Shown: in pieces, positions 16,665 to 25,452 of the stretch
How the letters are laid out: each line of letters starts with the position of its first letter
How positions within the stretch are numbered: position 1 is the first letter of the stretch
From: Chitinophaga sp. GbtcB8
GTDB taxonomy: Bacteria; Bacteroidota; Bacteroidia; Chitinophagales; Chitinophagaceae
NCBI RefSeq assembly: GCF_019091455.1
Contig: NZ_JAGXJN010000045.1
Location: 1-64,000 of the forward strand
DNA length: 64,000 nucleotides
Direction: 5' to 3'
The notes under the pieces: generated by a model
What the model was told of the DNA's origin: nothing
The model's database searches: none
Seen by the model: only the letters and a program-made list of their open reading frames with translations
Translations under genes and position numbers: made by a program

Positions 16665-18565
16665 TGATTTGTAAAATGCAGCACTTTATAAGATATGGCC
16701 TTGTTCTCATTGGCATTTACCTGTTGGGAATAATGGGGGCGGCAGCGCAGCAGAAAACCGGGGACAGTACCTCCGTTATTCACATCCTGCATGCAGATAC
16801 GCTGAACAATATTACCCGCGATTCCGTACAGCTGGCCCGTTTTATCGGGAATGCCTCCTTCCGGCAGGGTAATACCATTATTTCCTGCGACAGCGCTTTT
16901 AAGAACAGCCTCTCCAACCAGCTGGACGCCTACGGTCACGTACATATTAACCAGGCCGACAGCGTACAGGTGTACGGCGATTACCTGCATTATGAAGGCT
17001 ATACCAAATTAGCTACGCTGAAAGGGAATGCCCGCTTAACAGATGGTAAGGTGAACATCTCCGGCCCTGAGCTGCAATATGATATGAATGCCCGCATTGG
17101 TACCTACACACAGGGCGGTAAATTAATTAACGGTACCAGCACGCTTACCAGTAAAGAAGGTTTTTATTATGCAGATACCAAGGATGTATATTTTAAATAC
17201 AACGTACTGCTGGTAGACCCCTCCTATACCCTTACCACCGATACCTTATTATATAACACCGATACCAAAATTGCCACCATGGTAGCCCCTACTACTATTA
17301 ATGATGGTAAAACCATTATGTACACCACCTCCGGTTACTACAACACGGAAAGCGGTTATGGCAATTTTGGCAACCGCCCCACTATTGTAGACAGCGCCAG
17401 CACTATTACTGCGGATAATATTGAAACCGATAAGCTTACCGGTTACTCTTACGCTACGGGTAATATGGTGTACAGGGATACCGCCAATAAAATGTCGCTG
17501 CTTTCCAACTATGGCAAGGTGAACCAGGCTAATAAAACCGTGCTGGCCACCCAGCACCCCCTGCTGATACTGGAACGCGACAAGGATACCCTGTATATGG
17601 TGGCCGATACCCTTTTTTCAGGAGTAATGAGGGGCGACAGCATTATAACGGCGCCGGTTAAACGCCCGGGGGTAGATAGCCTGGCAGAGGATACCGCAGC
17701 ACCCAGGAAAATAAAAGCGCCCAAACAATTGCCGCCGCCGGATTCACTGCAGGAATTTGCGCAGATGGATTCAGCACGGCGGGCCATTGCAGATTCACTT
17801 ACCGCCGTACCGAAGGAGGTGGATACTGCCTTAAAACTTACAAAAGCAGATACGCTCATAAAAAGCAAGGATACCCTTATCACCGGCAAGGCTCTACTAA
17901 AAAAGGATAGCGCATTGGTTGCTCATAACCTGAAAGGCCCGGATTCACTGGCTTTGGCGCCCCCTAAGGATACTGTAAAACCGGATACAACGGAAAAGCG
18001 CTACATACTGGCCTACCACCATGTACGCATTTATTCTGATTCCCTGCAGGGCGTGGCAGATAGTGTATATTACTCCTCCCGCGATTCTATTTTCCGCTTT
18101 TACCGCGATCCTATCTTATGGGCTAATAATACCCAGCTTACCGGCGATACTATTTACCTGTATACCAAAAACCAGAAGGCAGATAAGCTGGTAATGCAGC
18201 CTAATGCATTGATAGTAAATGAAGCAGAGCTCAACAAACCATTATATAACCAGATCAAAGGCAATATTATTACCGGCTACTTTGCCGGTGATGCGCTGGA
18301 CTGGATGCATGTGGATGGCAATGCGGAAAGCATTTATTATGTGAAGGATGATGAGGGCGGCTTTATAAGCGTAAATAAATCGCTCAGCGCTATTATTAAT
18401 ATTCACTTCACCGCCGGCGAGCTCAATAAAGTTGTATTCATCAAGGACCCGGAAGGTATCATGTATCCCTTCACACAACGGCCTAAAGATGAGATGCTGC
18501 TGGAAAATTTCCGCTGGGACATTAAGCGCAAACCTAAAAGTAAGTATGAGCTAATGGGTAAATAG
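16661..18565 (+). CDS. OstA-like protein (LptA/LptD N-domain family)
   Basis: Probably periplasmic, with repeated OstA/LptA jellyroll modules related to the LPS-bridge protein LptA. 634 residues, with an N-terminal signal (FIRYGLVLIGIYLLGIMGAAAQQ) and tandem OstA segments (ISCDSAFKNSLSNQLDAYGHV; DYLHYEGYTKLATLKGNARL; DSVYYSSRDSIFRFYRDP; DTIYLYTKNQKADKLVMQP). A low-complexity Asp/Thr/Lys/Pro stretch near 330-435 separates an N-terminal from a C-terminal jellyroll block. Its ATG overlaps the mlaD stop. In Bacteroidota this large protein is the plausible partner of LptD encoded divergently nearby; that role is inferred. Confidence 0.85.
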   Translation: MMICKMQHFIRYGLVLIGIYLLGIMGAAAQQKTGDSTSVIHILHADTLNNITRDSVQLARFIGNASFRQGNTIISCDSAFKNSLSNQLDAYGHVHINQADSVQVYGDYLHYEGYTKLATLKGNARLTDGKVNISGPELQYDMNARIGTYTQGGKLINGTSTLTSKEGFYYADTKDVYFKYNVLLVDPSYTLTTDTLLYNTDTKIATMVAPTTINDGKTIMYTTSGYYNTESGYGNFGNRPTIVDSASTITADNIETDKLTGYSYATGNMVYRDTANKMSLLSNYGKVNQANKTVLATQHPLLILERDKDTLYMVADTLFSGVMRGDSIITAPVKRPGVDSLAEDTAAPRKIKAPKQLPPPDSLQEFAQMDSARRAIADSLTAVPKEVDTALKLTKADTLIKSKDTLITGKALLKKDSALVAHNLKGPDSLALAPPKDTVKPDTTEKRYILAYHHVRIYSDSLQGVADSVYYSSRDSIFRFYRDPILWANNTQLTGDTIYLYTKNQKADKLVMQPNALIVNEAELNKPLYNQIKGNIITGYFAGDALDWMHVDGNAESIYYVKDDEGGFISVNKSLSAIINIHFTAGELNKVVFIKDPEGIMYPFTQRPKDEMLLENFRWDIKRKPKSKYELMGK

Positions 18566-18605
18566 CCGCCACAGATTATATTTTGTAATCTAAAACACCT
18601 TGTGA

Positions 18606-19775
18606 ATGGCAACCTCCGTAACACATAAATTCAAAAGGTTACTCTCACCCCTGTACGAATTTCTGAAGGATAGCCGTGCGGTGGGAATAGTATTAATGGT
18701 ATGCACCGTTGTTTCCCTTATAATAGCTAACTCACCTTATCAGCTGGCCTATATTAATTTCTGGGAAACAGCCGTACACATGCCGGATGGCTGGCACCTG
18801 CCCCACTCCCTGCTGCACTGGATCAATGATGGATTAATGGTGATGTTCTTTTTCCTGGTGGGTATGGAAATAAAACGGGAGCTTACCGTGGGCGAGCTAT
18901 CCTCCATTCAAAAATCCCTGTTGCCGGTGCTGGCAGCCCTGGGTGGCATGGTATGCCCGGCATTGATATTCCTGGCTTTTAACGGAGGCACAGCCCACGC
19001 GCATGGCTGGGGCATTCCCATGGCCACGGATATTGCGTTTTCACTAGGCATCTTATCCCTGCTGGGAAAGCGCATACCCCTTGCGCTGAAAATATTCTTA
19101 ATGGCCCTGGCTATTATCGACGACCTCGGCGCCATACTGGCCATTGCTGTTTTTTATACGGCTACCCTGCAGCTAACCTATTTGTTATGCGGCGCAGGTG
19201 TAATGGTTCTGCTTATTATCTTCAACCTGCTGAAGGTACAACGGCTTATCTTTTACCTTATACCCGGACTGGTATTATGGTACTGTATTTACAATTCCGG
19301 CATTCACGCCACCATTGCAGGTGTGCTGGTAGCCTTTTGCATACCGCTTACCAAAATAGCTGACCTTATTCATCACCTGCACGACCCGGTTAACTTTATA
19401 GTGATGCCCATTTTTGCGCTGGCTAATACCGCTATTATTTTTCCGCAGGATATTATGCAGGCCTTCACATCGCCGGTTAGTTACGGTATCCTGGCCGGGC
19501 TGGTGCTGGGCAAGCCGCTGGGTATTTTCTTATTTTCTTTTATAGCTGCCAGGTTAAAATGGGCGGCGCTGCCGCATAAAACCACCTGGGCGCAGCTATT
19601 GGGAGCGGGTATGATAGCGGGCATTGGGTTTACCATGTCTATTTTTATTTCAACCCTGGCGTATAAAGAGGCGGAGCTGCAGATCATTTCTATTATGTCT
19701 GTAATGGTGGCTTCCCTGCTGGCCGGCCTTGTAGGATTTATTTACCTGAAGCTATTGAAACCTAACAAGGTATAA
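18606..19775 (+). CDS. nhaA: Na+/H+ antiporter NhaA
   Basis: Inner-membrane antiporter expelling Na+ (or Li+) in exchange for protons, for pH and salt homeostasis. 389 residues with about twelve TM segments. Signature residues are present: TDIAFSLGIL with Asp142 and ALAIIDDLGA with Asp172/Asp173, equivalent to E. coli D133 and D163/D164. The pH-sensor-like region MEIKRELTVGELSS lies at 87-100. It starts 40 bp after the ostA-like stop on the same strand and may be co-transcribed. Confidence 0.97.
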   Translation: MATSVTHKFKRLLSPLYEFLKDSRAVGIVLMVCTVVSLIIANSPYQLAYINFWETAVHMPDGWHLPHSLLHWINDGLMVMFFFLVGMEIKRELTVGELSSIQKSLLPVLAALGGMVCPALIFLAFNGGTAHAHGWGIPMATDIAFSLGILSLLGKRIPLALKIFLMALAIIDDLGAILAIAVFYTATLQLTYLLCGAGVMVLLIIFNLLKVQRLIFYLIPGLVLWYCIYNSGIHATIAGVLVAFCIPLTKIADLIHHLHDPVNFIVMPIFALANTAIIFPQDIMQAFTSPVSYGILAGLVLGKPLGIFLFSFIAARLKWAALPHKTTWAQLLGAGMIAGIGFTMSIFISTLAYKEAELQIISIMSVMVASLLAGLVGFIYLKLLKPNKV

Positions 19776-19843
19776 TAAGCAGGCGCTTCCTTCGTTATTT
19801 ATAAGCTATCTTGGCATTGTTATTGTTAAATCCTCATACCAAC

Positions 19844-20371
19844 ATGAAAGCGGGCATAACAACACATGGTTCAGGGGACAAAAAAAGGTATCAGCTGCAG
19901 GTTTACCAGCGGTTTATATTATTAACCCTGATTTTAATTGGATGTATGTACGATCTCAAAGCACAATCAACAGCATCAAAAGGCCCCCAGGTAGGTATCC
20001 GCTTAGGTTTACCGCTGGGCGCTACCGCACGCTACTTCTTCACCGATGCAGATGCCGTGGAAGCCATTGCCGGCATTTATAATGAAACATTTACTGTTAC
20101 AGGCTTATATGAACGCCATTTTGATCTGTCGGCGCTTACCGTACAGGGCTTTGCCTGGTATGTAGGCGGCGGGGCGCATATGGGCGTACGGAAATATGAG
20201 GGTAGTACGAAATTTATAGCAGGAGTGGATGGGATATTGGGATTGGATTATAACTTTGCAGCTATTCCGCTGAACCTGGGCCTTGACTGGAAACCGGCGG
20301 TACATTTCAGCACACCTTCTGACCTGGCCTCCTTTGCAGTATCTGCCAGGTATATTTTAAACAGGAAATAA
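19844..20371 (+). CDS. Small outer-membrane beta-barrel protein (paralogue A)
   Basis: 175 residues from the ATG at 19844, with a long basic N-terminus before the hydrophobic signal (FILLTLILIGCMYDLKAQ). The mature part looks like an eight-stranded barrel. It is clearly paralogous to the next gene: both share TGLYExH, YxGGGAHxG, AGxDGIxGxxYxF and IPLxxxxDxKP at matching spacing and both are 175 residues. A GC(M)Y segment at the signal end could allow lipidation, but cleavage after KAQ is more usual. Function unknown; such barrels often carry no enzymatic motif. Confidence 0.7.
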   Translation: MKAGITTHGSGDKKRYQLQVYQRFILLTLILIGCMYDLKAQSTASKGPQVGIRLGLPLGATARYFFTDADAVEAIAGIYNETFTVTGLYERHFDLSALTVQGFAWYVGGGAHMGVRKYEGSTKFIAGVDGILGLDYNFAAIPLNLGLDWKPAVHFSTPSDLASFAVSARYILNRK

Positions 20372-20413
20372 CCATTTGATCTTTACAATATAAAACCAAA
20401 CAATAGAACTAAA

Positions 20414-20941
20414 ATGAAAAGAGCGGCATTAATCCTTGGCCTGGTTGCCCTGCTGGCAGTACAGGCAAATGCACAAAAGTTGAGAAGAGGCGCCGAAGCA
20501 CCTGCTAATTATGGAACAGCCATCGGTATCCGTATGAATCCCTGGATCGTAGGTTTTACCATTAAACATTTCATTTCCGGCCCTCACGCCATTGAAGGAT
20601 TGGCTTTCACCAACTTCGACAAAGGCAGCAACGTTACTTTCACCGGTTTGTATGAATATCACTGGAATGTGTTCGGTAAACCGGAATTCCTGATGTATGC
20701 AGGTGGTGGTGCACACGTAGGTATTTACGACCGTTTTAATTATGACCGCGACCGCTGGTTCCGCAATGGTGACGGTACGTATGTTACCGCCGGCCTGGAC
20801 GGCATTTTTGGCGTGGAATACACTTTCAAAAAGATCCCGCTGAGCGTGAGTGCTGATCTGAAACCGTTCTTTAACTTCTCCGGTGGTACTCACTTCATGG
20901 GCGAAGAGATTGGCGGCGCATCTGCACGGTATACTTTCTAA
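20414..20941 (+). CDS. Small outer-membrane beta-barrel protein (paralogue B)
   Basis: 175 residues with a textbook signal peptide (MKRAALILGLVALLAVQANAQ). Barrel strands alternate aromatic residues (TAIGIRMNPWIVGFTIKHF, EFLMYAGGGAHVGIYD, YTFKKIPLSVSADLKPFFNF). It ends in an aromatic residue (ARYTF), the usual outer-membrane C-terminal signal; paralogue A instead ends NRK. An insertion rich in Asp/Arg/Trp (NYDRDRWFRNGDG) extends one loop relative to A. The pair is separated by 42 bp and is followed by a strong terminator, so they probably form a two-gene unit. Confidence 0.75.
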   Translation: MKRAALILGLVALLAVQANAQKLRRGAEAPANYGTAIGIRMNPWIVGFTIKHFISGPHAIEGLAFTNFDKGSNVTFTGLYEYHWNVFGKPEFLMYAGGGAHVGIYDRFNYDRDRWFRNGDGTYVTAGLDGIFGVEYTFKKIPLSVSADLKPFFNFSGGTHFMGEEIGGASARYTF

Positions 20942-20972
20942 TAGTGGTCACACTATAAATATGAATTGGTTG

Positions 20973-21007
20973 AAAAGCCCTGGTTTAACGCCGGGGCTTT
21001 TCTTTTT
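20973..21007 (+). terminator. Intrinsic terminator after barrel pair
   Basis: An 11-bp stem (20973-20983 with 20991-21001, one T-G pair) with a 7-base loop, followed by CTTTTTG. Confidence 0.8.
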
Positions 21008-21043
21008 GATCAAAACTTTCCCGTATTTTTATACACTACGTGT

Positions 21044-22570
21044 ATGAAAATTTTTACGGCTACACAAATACGGGAAGCAGATGCTTATACCATACAGCAC
21101 GAACCCATTAGCAGCCTGCAGCTAATGGAAAGGGCAGCCACAGCCTGCGCGCAATGGCTGTTCCGCCACTTTGATGCCCGGAAGCCTTTTTACGTGTTTT
21201 GCGGTATGGGCAATAACGGGGGCGATGGGCTGGCCATTACCCGCCTGCTGCTGAACAATGGGTATAAAGCTACCGCCTGCATTATCCACCACAGTAACAA
21301 AGCATCTGCAGACCATACGGCTAACCGGCAGCTGCTGGAGCAGCAGTATCCCCAAAGCATATACGATGTTGCCGCAGTGGCCGACCTGCCTACCCTGCCG
21401 CCTAAAAGCATTATTATAGACGCTATTTTTGGCACCGGCCTGCGGAGCGCCATAGAAGGCTGGATGGCCGGCCTTATTCACCAGCTGAATGATATGCAGA
21501 CACGGCACACCCTGGTAGCCATTGACCTGCCTTCCGGTATGCTGGCAGATGCTTCCAGCGCGCATATGCCGGTAGTGCACGCCAGTATTACCCTTAGTTT
21601 TGAAGTATATAAGCTGGCCTTTCTGCTGCCGGAAAATGCAGCGCGTACCGGCCAGGTGCACATATTGCCCATAGGCCTGCACCCGGACTACCTTACGCAA
21701 ACGCCTACCCGCTTTCATGTAACGGATGCGCATATGATGCGTACCATTTACCAGCCCCGCCAGCCCTTTGCCCACAAAGGCACTTACGGGCATGCACTGC
21801 TGGTAGCCGGCAGTTATGGTAAAATGGGGGCCGCCGTGTTAAGCGCTAAAGCCTGTTTACATGCTGGTGTGGGGCTACTTACCTGCCATGTGCCGCAGTG
21901 CGGGTACCAGATCATACAGATTAGCGCCCCCTCCGCTATGTGCGTAACCGATATACAGGAAACCTACAGCAGCCATTTTCATGAAAGCGCACCACAAACA
22001 CGCGGGTTGCAACAATATAAGACCATTGGTATAGGCCCGGGGCTGGGTACCGCCACGGGCACGGCTAAAGCCCTGGAACAGCTGCTGGAGCAGTACCGGC
22101 AGCCAATGGTGCTGGATGCGGATGCGCTGAATATTATCAGCGAATACCCGTTCCTGTTACCCCGCATACCGTATGGCTCCCTGCTAACACCCCACCCCAA
22201 AGAGTTTGAGCGTATATTTGGCAGCAGTGATAATGATTTTGCGCGGTTGGAGCTGTTATCCCGCCAGGCAGTGAACCTGCAGCTGTATATATTGCTAAAG
22301 GGACGGTTTACAGCCATGGCCTGCCCGGATGGCGCCGTGTACTTTAACTCCACCGGCAACCCCGGTATGGCTACCGGCGGCAGTGGCGATGTGCTGACCG
22401 GCATACTTACTTCCCTGCTGGCGCAGGGTTATGCACCTAAAGCCGCTATATTGCTGGGCACTTACCTGCATGGACTGGCCGGCGATATTGCAGCCTCCCG
22501 TATGTCGCAGGAAGCCATGACCGCCGGGAGCATTATAGATTGTTTGGGACCCGCCTTCCTCCAGCTATGA
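21044..22570 (+). CDS. nnr: Bifunctional NAD(P)H-hydrate epimerase / ADP-dependent dehydratase
   Basis: Repairs hydrated NAD(P)H: the N-terminal YjeF domain epimerises R- and S-NAD(P)HX, the C-terminal domain dehydrates S-NADHX using ADP. The ATG at 21044 (MKIFTATQIREAD) gives 508 residues; an upstream in-frame extension crosses the terminator and is rejected. Epimerase motifs: GMGNNGGDGLAITRLL near 56-71 and DAIFGTGL. Dehydratase motifs: GSYGKMGAAVLSAKAC near 257-272, GPGLGT, DADALN, LTPHPKEFERIFG and the nucleotide site GNPGMATGGSGDVLTGI near 448-464. Single-gene unit. Confidence 0.95.
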   Translation: MKIFTATQIREADAYTIQHEPISSLQLMERAATACAQWLFRHFDARKPFYVFCGMGNNGGDGLAITRLLLNNGYKATACIIHHSNKASADHTANRQLLEQQYPQSIYDVAAVADLPTLPPKSIIIDAIFGTGLRSAIEGWMAGLIHQLNDMQTRHTLVAIDLPSGMLADASSAHMPVVHASITLSFEVYKLAFLLPENAARTGQVHILPIGLHPDYLTQTPTRFHVTDAHMMRTIYQPRQPFAHKGTYGHALLVAGSYGKMGAAVLSAKACLHAGVGLLTCHVPQCGYQIIQISAPSAMCVTDIQETYSSHFHESAPQTRGLQQYKTIGIGPGLGTATGTAKALEQLLEQYRQPMVLDADALNIISEYPFLLPRIPYGSLLTPHPKEFERIFGSSDNDFARLELLSRQAVNLQLYILLKGRFTAMACPDGAVYFNSTGNPGMATGGSGDVLTGILTSLLAQGYAPKAAILLGTYLHGLAGDIAASRMSQEAMTAGSIIDCLGPAFLQL

Positions 22571-22672
22571 TGGTGAAAATAATACGTTATTCCATGTTTC
22601 CCGCTACTGGTACGGCTTTCGGGCAAATGCCGGCACATTAAATTCACATTAGCAAAAGTAGTTTGGAAACAT

Positions 22673-22680
22673 TATTTTTG
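22673..22680 (+). promoter_or_regulatory. Putative -7 element for the pyrophosphatase gene
   Basis: TATTTTTG matches TAnnTTTG and ends 29 bp before the ATG at 22710. A TTTG at 22662-22665 is too close to act as the -33 element. Confidence 0.4.
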
Positions 22681-22709
22681 TCAACCTTGTATATTTTAAA
22701 ATCGCTTAT

Positions 22710-24908
22710 ATGAGTATCGTGTACCTTGTTCCATGTTTTGGATTAATTGCATTACTGTTCACTGCTGTCAGAAGCTCCTGGGTTGTTCGCCAGGATGCCG
22801 GAAACGAAAGAATGACCGAAATAGCCAAACATATCGCTGAAGGCGCTATGGCATTCCTGAAAGCCGAATACAAAGTCCTTACCTACTTCGTAATAATCGC
22901 AGCCTTGTTGCTGGGTTATATGGGAGCTTCGCATGAAAATTCCGACTGGACCATTGCACTGGCATTTATTATGGGGGCCGTATTCTCTGCTACGGCCGGT
23001 TTCATAGGTATGCGCATTGCCACTAAGGCAAATGTACGCACCGCGCAGGCCGCACGTACCAGCCTGGCCAAAGCCCTGCAGGTATCTTTTACCGGCGGCT
23101 CTGTAATGGGAATGGGCGTAGCTGGTTTGGCCGTACTGGGCCTGGGTAGCCTGTTCATAATACTCAAAACTTATTTCGGCGCTGCTGCCAACACGCCGGA
23201 AATGATCAAGACCATTGAAGTGCTCACCGGCTTTTCACTGGGTGCAGAAAGCATTGCGCTGTTTGCCCGTGTAGGCGGTGGTATCTATACCAAAGCTGCC
23301 GACGTAGGCGCTGACCTGGTAGGTAAGGTGGAAGCCGGCATCCCGGAGGATGATCCGCGCAACCCTGCTACCATTGCAGATAACGTAGGCGATAACGTAG
23401 GCGATGTAGCCGGTATGGGCGCTGACCTGTTCGGCTCTTATGTAGCCACCGTGCTGGCCACTATGGTGCTGGGCGCTGAAACCCAGTCTGTAGACAACTT
23501 TGGCGGTATTGCCCCTATTCTGCTGCCTATGCTGATTGCAGGCATGGGTATCATCTTCTCCATGATCGGTACCCTCTTTGTAAGGATCAGCGACAACGCC
23601 GGTTTAAATACCGGCGCTGTGCAAAAAGCCCTGAACATGGGTAACTGGGGCTCCATTGTGCTCACCGCTGTTGTAGTATATTTTATGGTACAATGGCTGC
23701 TGCCGGAAAGCATGCTGCTGCGTGGCCATGAGTTCACAAAAAGCGGTGTATTTGGCGCTGTAGCCGTGGGCCTGGTGGTAGGTACCCTCATGAGTCTTAT
23801 CACGGAATATTATACGGCCATGGGTAAACGTCCCGTGCGTTCCATTATCCGCCAGTCGGCTACCGGCCATGCTACCAACATCATTGGTGGTTTGTCTGTA
23901 GGTATGGAATCTACCGCGCTGCCCATTCTGGTGCTGGCAGGGGGCATTTACGGTTCTTACGCATTTGCAGGCCTGTATGGTGTAGCCATTGCAGCTGCAG
24001 GTATGAGGGCCCCTATTGCCCTGCAGTTAGCCATTGACGCTTTTGGCCCTATTGCCGATAATGCGGGTGGTATTGCTGAAATGAGCGAGCTGCCGAAAGA
24101 GGTACGTGAAAAAACAGATATACTGGATGCAGTAGGTAACACCACCGCCGCTACCGGTAAAGGTTTTGCCATTGCATCTGCCGCGCTTACCTCACTGGCG
24201 CTGTTTGCCGCTTTTGTGGGTATTGCTAAGATCAGCAGCATTGATATTTATAAGGCCAATGTGCTGGCCGGCCTGTTCGTAGGTGGTATGATCCCCTTCA
24301 TCTTCTCCTCACTGGCTATTGCGGCCGTAGGCCGTGCAGCTATGGCGATGGTAGAGGAAGTACGCCGCCAGTTCCGCGAAATTCCGGGTATTATGGAAGG
24401 CAAAGGCAAGCCGGAGTATGAAAAATGTGTAGCTATTTCCACGCAGGCATCTATCCGAGAAATGCTGCTGCCAGGTGCTATTGCGCTTCTTATGCCGCTG
24501 ATAATAGGCTTTATTTTTGGCCCTGAAGTGCTGGGCGGTTTCCTGGCCGGTGCTACCGTAAGCGGTGTATTAATGGGTATGTTCCAGAACAATGCCGGCG
24601 GCGCCTGGGATAATGCAAAGAAGTCTTTTGAAAAAGGTGTTGAAATAAACGGCGAAACCTACAACAAAAAATCAGAGCGGCACAAAGCTCCTGTAACCGG
24701 CGATACCGTAGGTGGACCTTTGAAAAATACTTCCGGCCCTTCTATGAATATCCTCATTAAGCTGATGTCTATTGTATCCCTGGTAATTGCGCCTACCCTG
24801 GCACAGATCCACGGCAATAATGCAGATACCGTAGCCAAAAAGAAAACACAGCCTACACAACAGGTGGTGAAAACGGATAAAGAAAGTACACTGATCGTGA
24901 AAAAATAA
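22710..24908 (+). CDS. hppA: Membrane-bound, K+-dependent ion-translocating pyrophosphatase
   Basis: Couples pyrophosphate hydrolysis to pumping of H+ and/or Na+ across the inner membrane. 732 residues with about 16 TM helices. The catalytic core GGGIYTKAADVGADLVGKVE followed by EDDPRNPATIADNVGDNVGD lies near 190-235. The segment GNTTAATGKGFA (near 475) has Ala and Gly at the two positions that separate K+-dependent enzymes (Ala/Gly) from K+-independent ones (Lys/Thr), so K+ dependence is inferred. Na+ versus H+ specificity is not decided here. The last 40 residues form an unusual hydrophilic Lys/Gln/Thr-rich tail with AQIHGNNADTVAKKK after the final helix. Confidence 0.96.
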   Translation: MSIVYLVPCFGLIALLFTAVRSSWVVRQDAGNERMTEIAKHIAEGAMAFLKAEYKVLTYFVIIAALLLGYMGASHENSDWTIALAFIMGAVFSATAGFIGMRIATKANVRTAQAARTSLAKALQVSFTGGSVMGMGVAGLAVLGLGSLFIILKTYFGAAANTPEMIKTIEVLTGFSLGAESIALFARVGGGIYTKAADVGADLVGKVEAGIPEDDPRNPATIADNVGDNVGDVAGMGADLFGSYVATVLATMVLGAETQSVDNFGGIAPILLPMLIAGMGIIFSMIGTLFVRISDNAGLNTGAVQKALNMGNWGSIVLTAVVVYFMVQWLLPESMLLRGHEFTKSGVFGAVAVGLVVGTLMSLITEYYTAMGKRPVRSIIRQSATGHATNIIGGLSVGMESTALPILVLAGGIYGSYAFAGLYGVAIAAAGMRAPIALQLAIDAFGPIADNAGGIAEMSELPKEVREKTDILDAVGNTTAATGKGFAIASAALTSLALFAAFVGIAKISSIDIYKANVLAGLFVGGMIPFIFSSLAIAAVGRAAMAMVEEVRRQFREIPGIMEGKGKPEYEKCVAISTQASIREMLLPGAIALLMPLIIGFIFGPEVLGGFLAGATVSGVLMGMFQNNAGGAWDNAKKSFEKGVEINGETYNKKSERHKAPVTGDTVGGPLKNTSGPSMNILIKLMSIVSLVIAPTLAQIHGNNADTVAKKKTQPTQQVVKTDKESTLIVKK

Positions 24909-24913
24909 ATTCA

Positions 24914-24980
24914 ATGTGCAAATATGCAAATGTGCAGGTGTGCAAATGGTGGCCATCTGCACATTTGCATATTTGCACAT
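24914..24980. repeat. Perfect 24-bp inverted repeat (TGCAAAT words)
   Basis: Arms at 24914-24937 and 24957-24980 are perfectly complementary over 24 bp, with a 19-base loop. Each arm iterates TGCAAAT/ATTTGCA. It starts 6 bp after the hppA stop, has no U-tract after it, and its right arm contains the -33 TTTG of the Rrf2 promoter. Confidence 0.9.
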
Positions 24981-25003
24981 CCTCTCATTAATCCCTATCT
25001 TTG
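24972..25003 (+). promoter_or_regulatory. Promoter of the Rrf2 regulator gene
   Basis: TTTG at 24972-24975, a 20-bp spacer and TATCTTTG at 24996-25003 fit the Bacteroidota consensus well. The -7 element ends 24 bp before the ATG. The -33 element lies within the right arm of the 24-bp inverted repeat. Confidence 0.7.
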
Positions 25004-25027
25004 TACTGTAATTTCATTAATTACAGA

Positions 25028-25450
25028 ATGGTTAAGAGTAAGTTCGCAATATCAGTACATATTTTAAGCCTGCTGAGTACCGGTGGGGAAGAGTGGCTAT
25101 CATCCGACTACATTGCCGGTTCTATGAATGCCAATCCTGCCCTGGTGCGCAAAGAGCTGAGTGCATTAAGAGCAGCCGGGCTGGTAGAAAGTAAAGAAGG
25201 TAAAAGCGGTGGCAGCCGCCTGCGTAAACCTGCCTCGCAGATCCGCATGTCTGACGTGTTCCAGGCTGTAAAGGAGGATCATGTATTTGGCTTCTCCCCT
25301 AACCTGCCCAATCCGGACTGCGCTGTTGGCGCAGGCATTAATGATGCGCTGGATGAATTGTTCACTGAAATAGATCACACTATTTATAACCGCCTCAAAC
25401 GTATGACCCTGGCCGCTTTCACAAAACAGGTCATTAACGCCCAGGCCTGA
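25028..25450 (+). CDS. Rrf2-family transcriptional regulator
   Basis: A 140-residue winged-helix regulator starting at the ATG at 25028 (MVKSKFAISVHILSLL). The helix-turn-helix is at about 25-65 (SSDYIAGSMNANPALVRKELSALRAAGLVESKEGKSGGSRL), then a dimerisation helix (DALDELFTEIDHTIYNRLKRMTL). Fe-S-sensing members such as IscR or NsrR carry three clustered cysteines; here only one Cys is visible (NPDCAVG), so this belongs with the YwnA-like members that lack a cluster. The effector is unknown. Its stop is only two bases from the stop of the convergent AraC-family gene. Confidence 0.9.
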   Translation: MVKSKFAISVHILSLLSTGGEEWLSSDYIAGSMNANPALVRKELSALRAAGLVESKEGKSGGSRLRKPASQIRMSDVFQAVKEDHVFGFSPNLPNPDCAVGAGINDALDELFTEIDHTIYNRLKRMTLAAFTKQVINAQA

Positions 25451-25452
25451 GT

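Noticed and set aside
21122..21793. Long antisense open frames such as this one opposite the NAD(P)HX repair gene (also opposite the TolC-like and ung genes)
   Set aside because: They mirror the codon pattern of well-supported genes on the other strand and have no family match.
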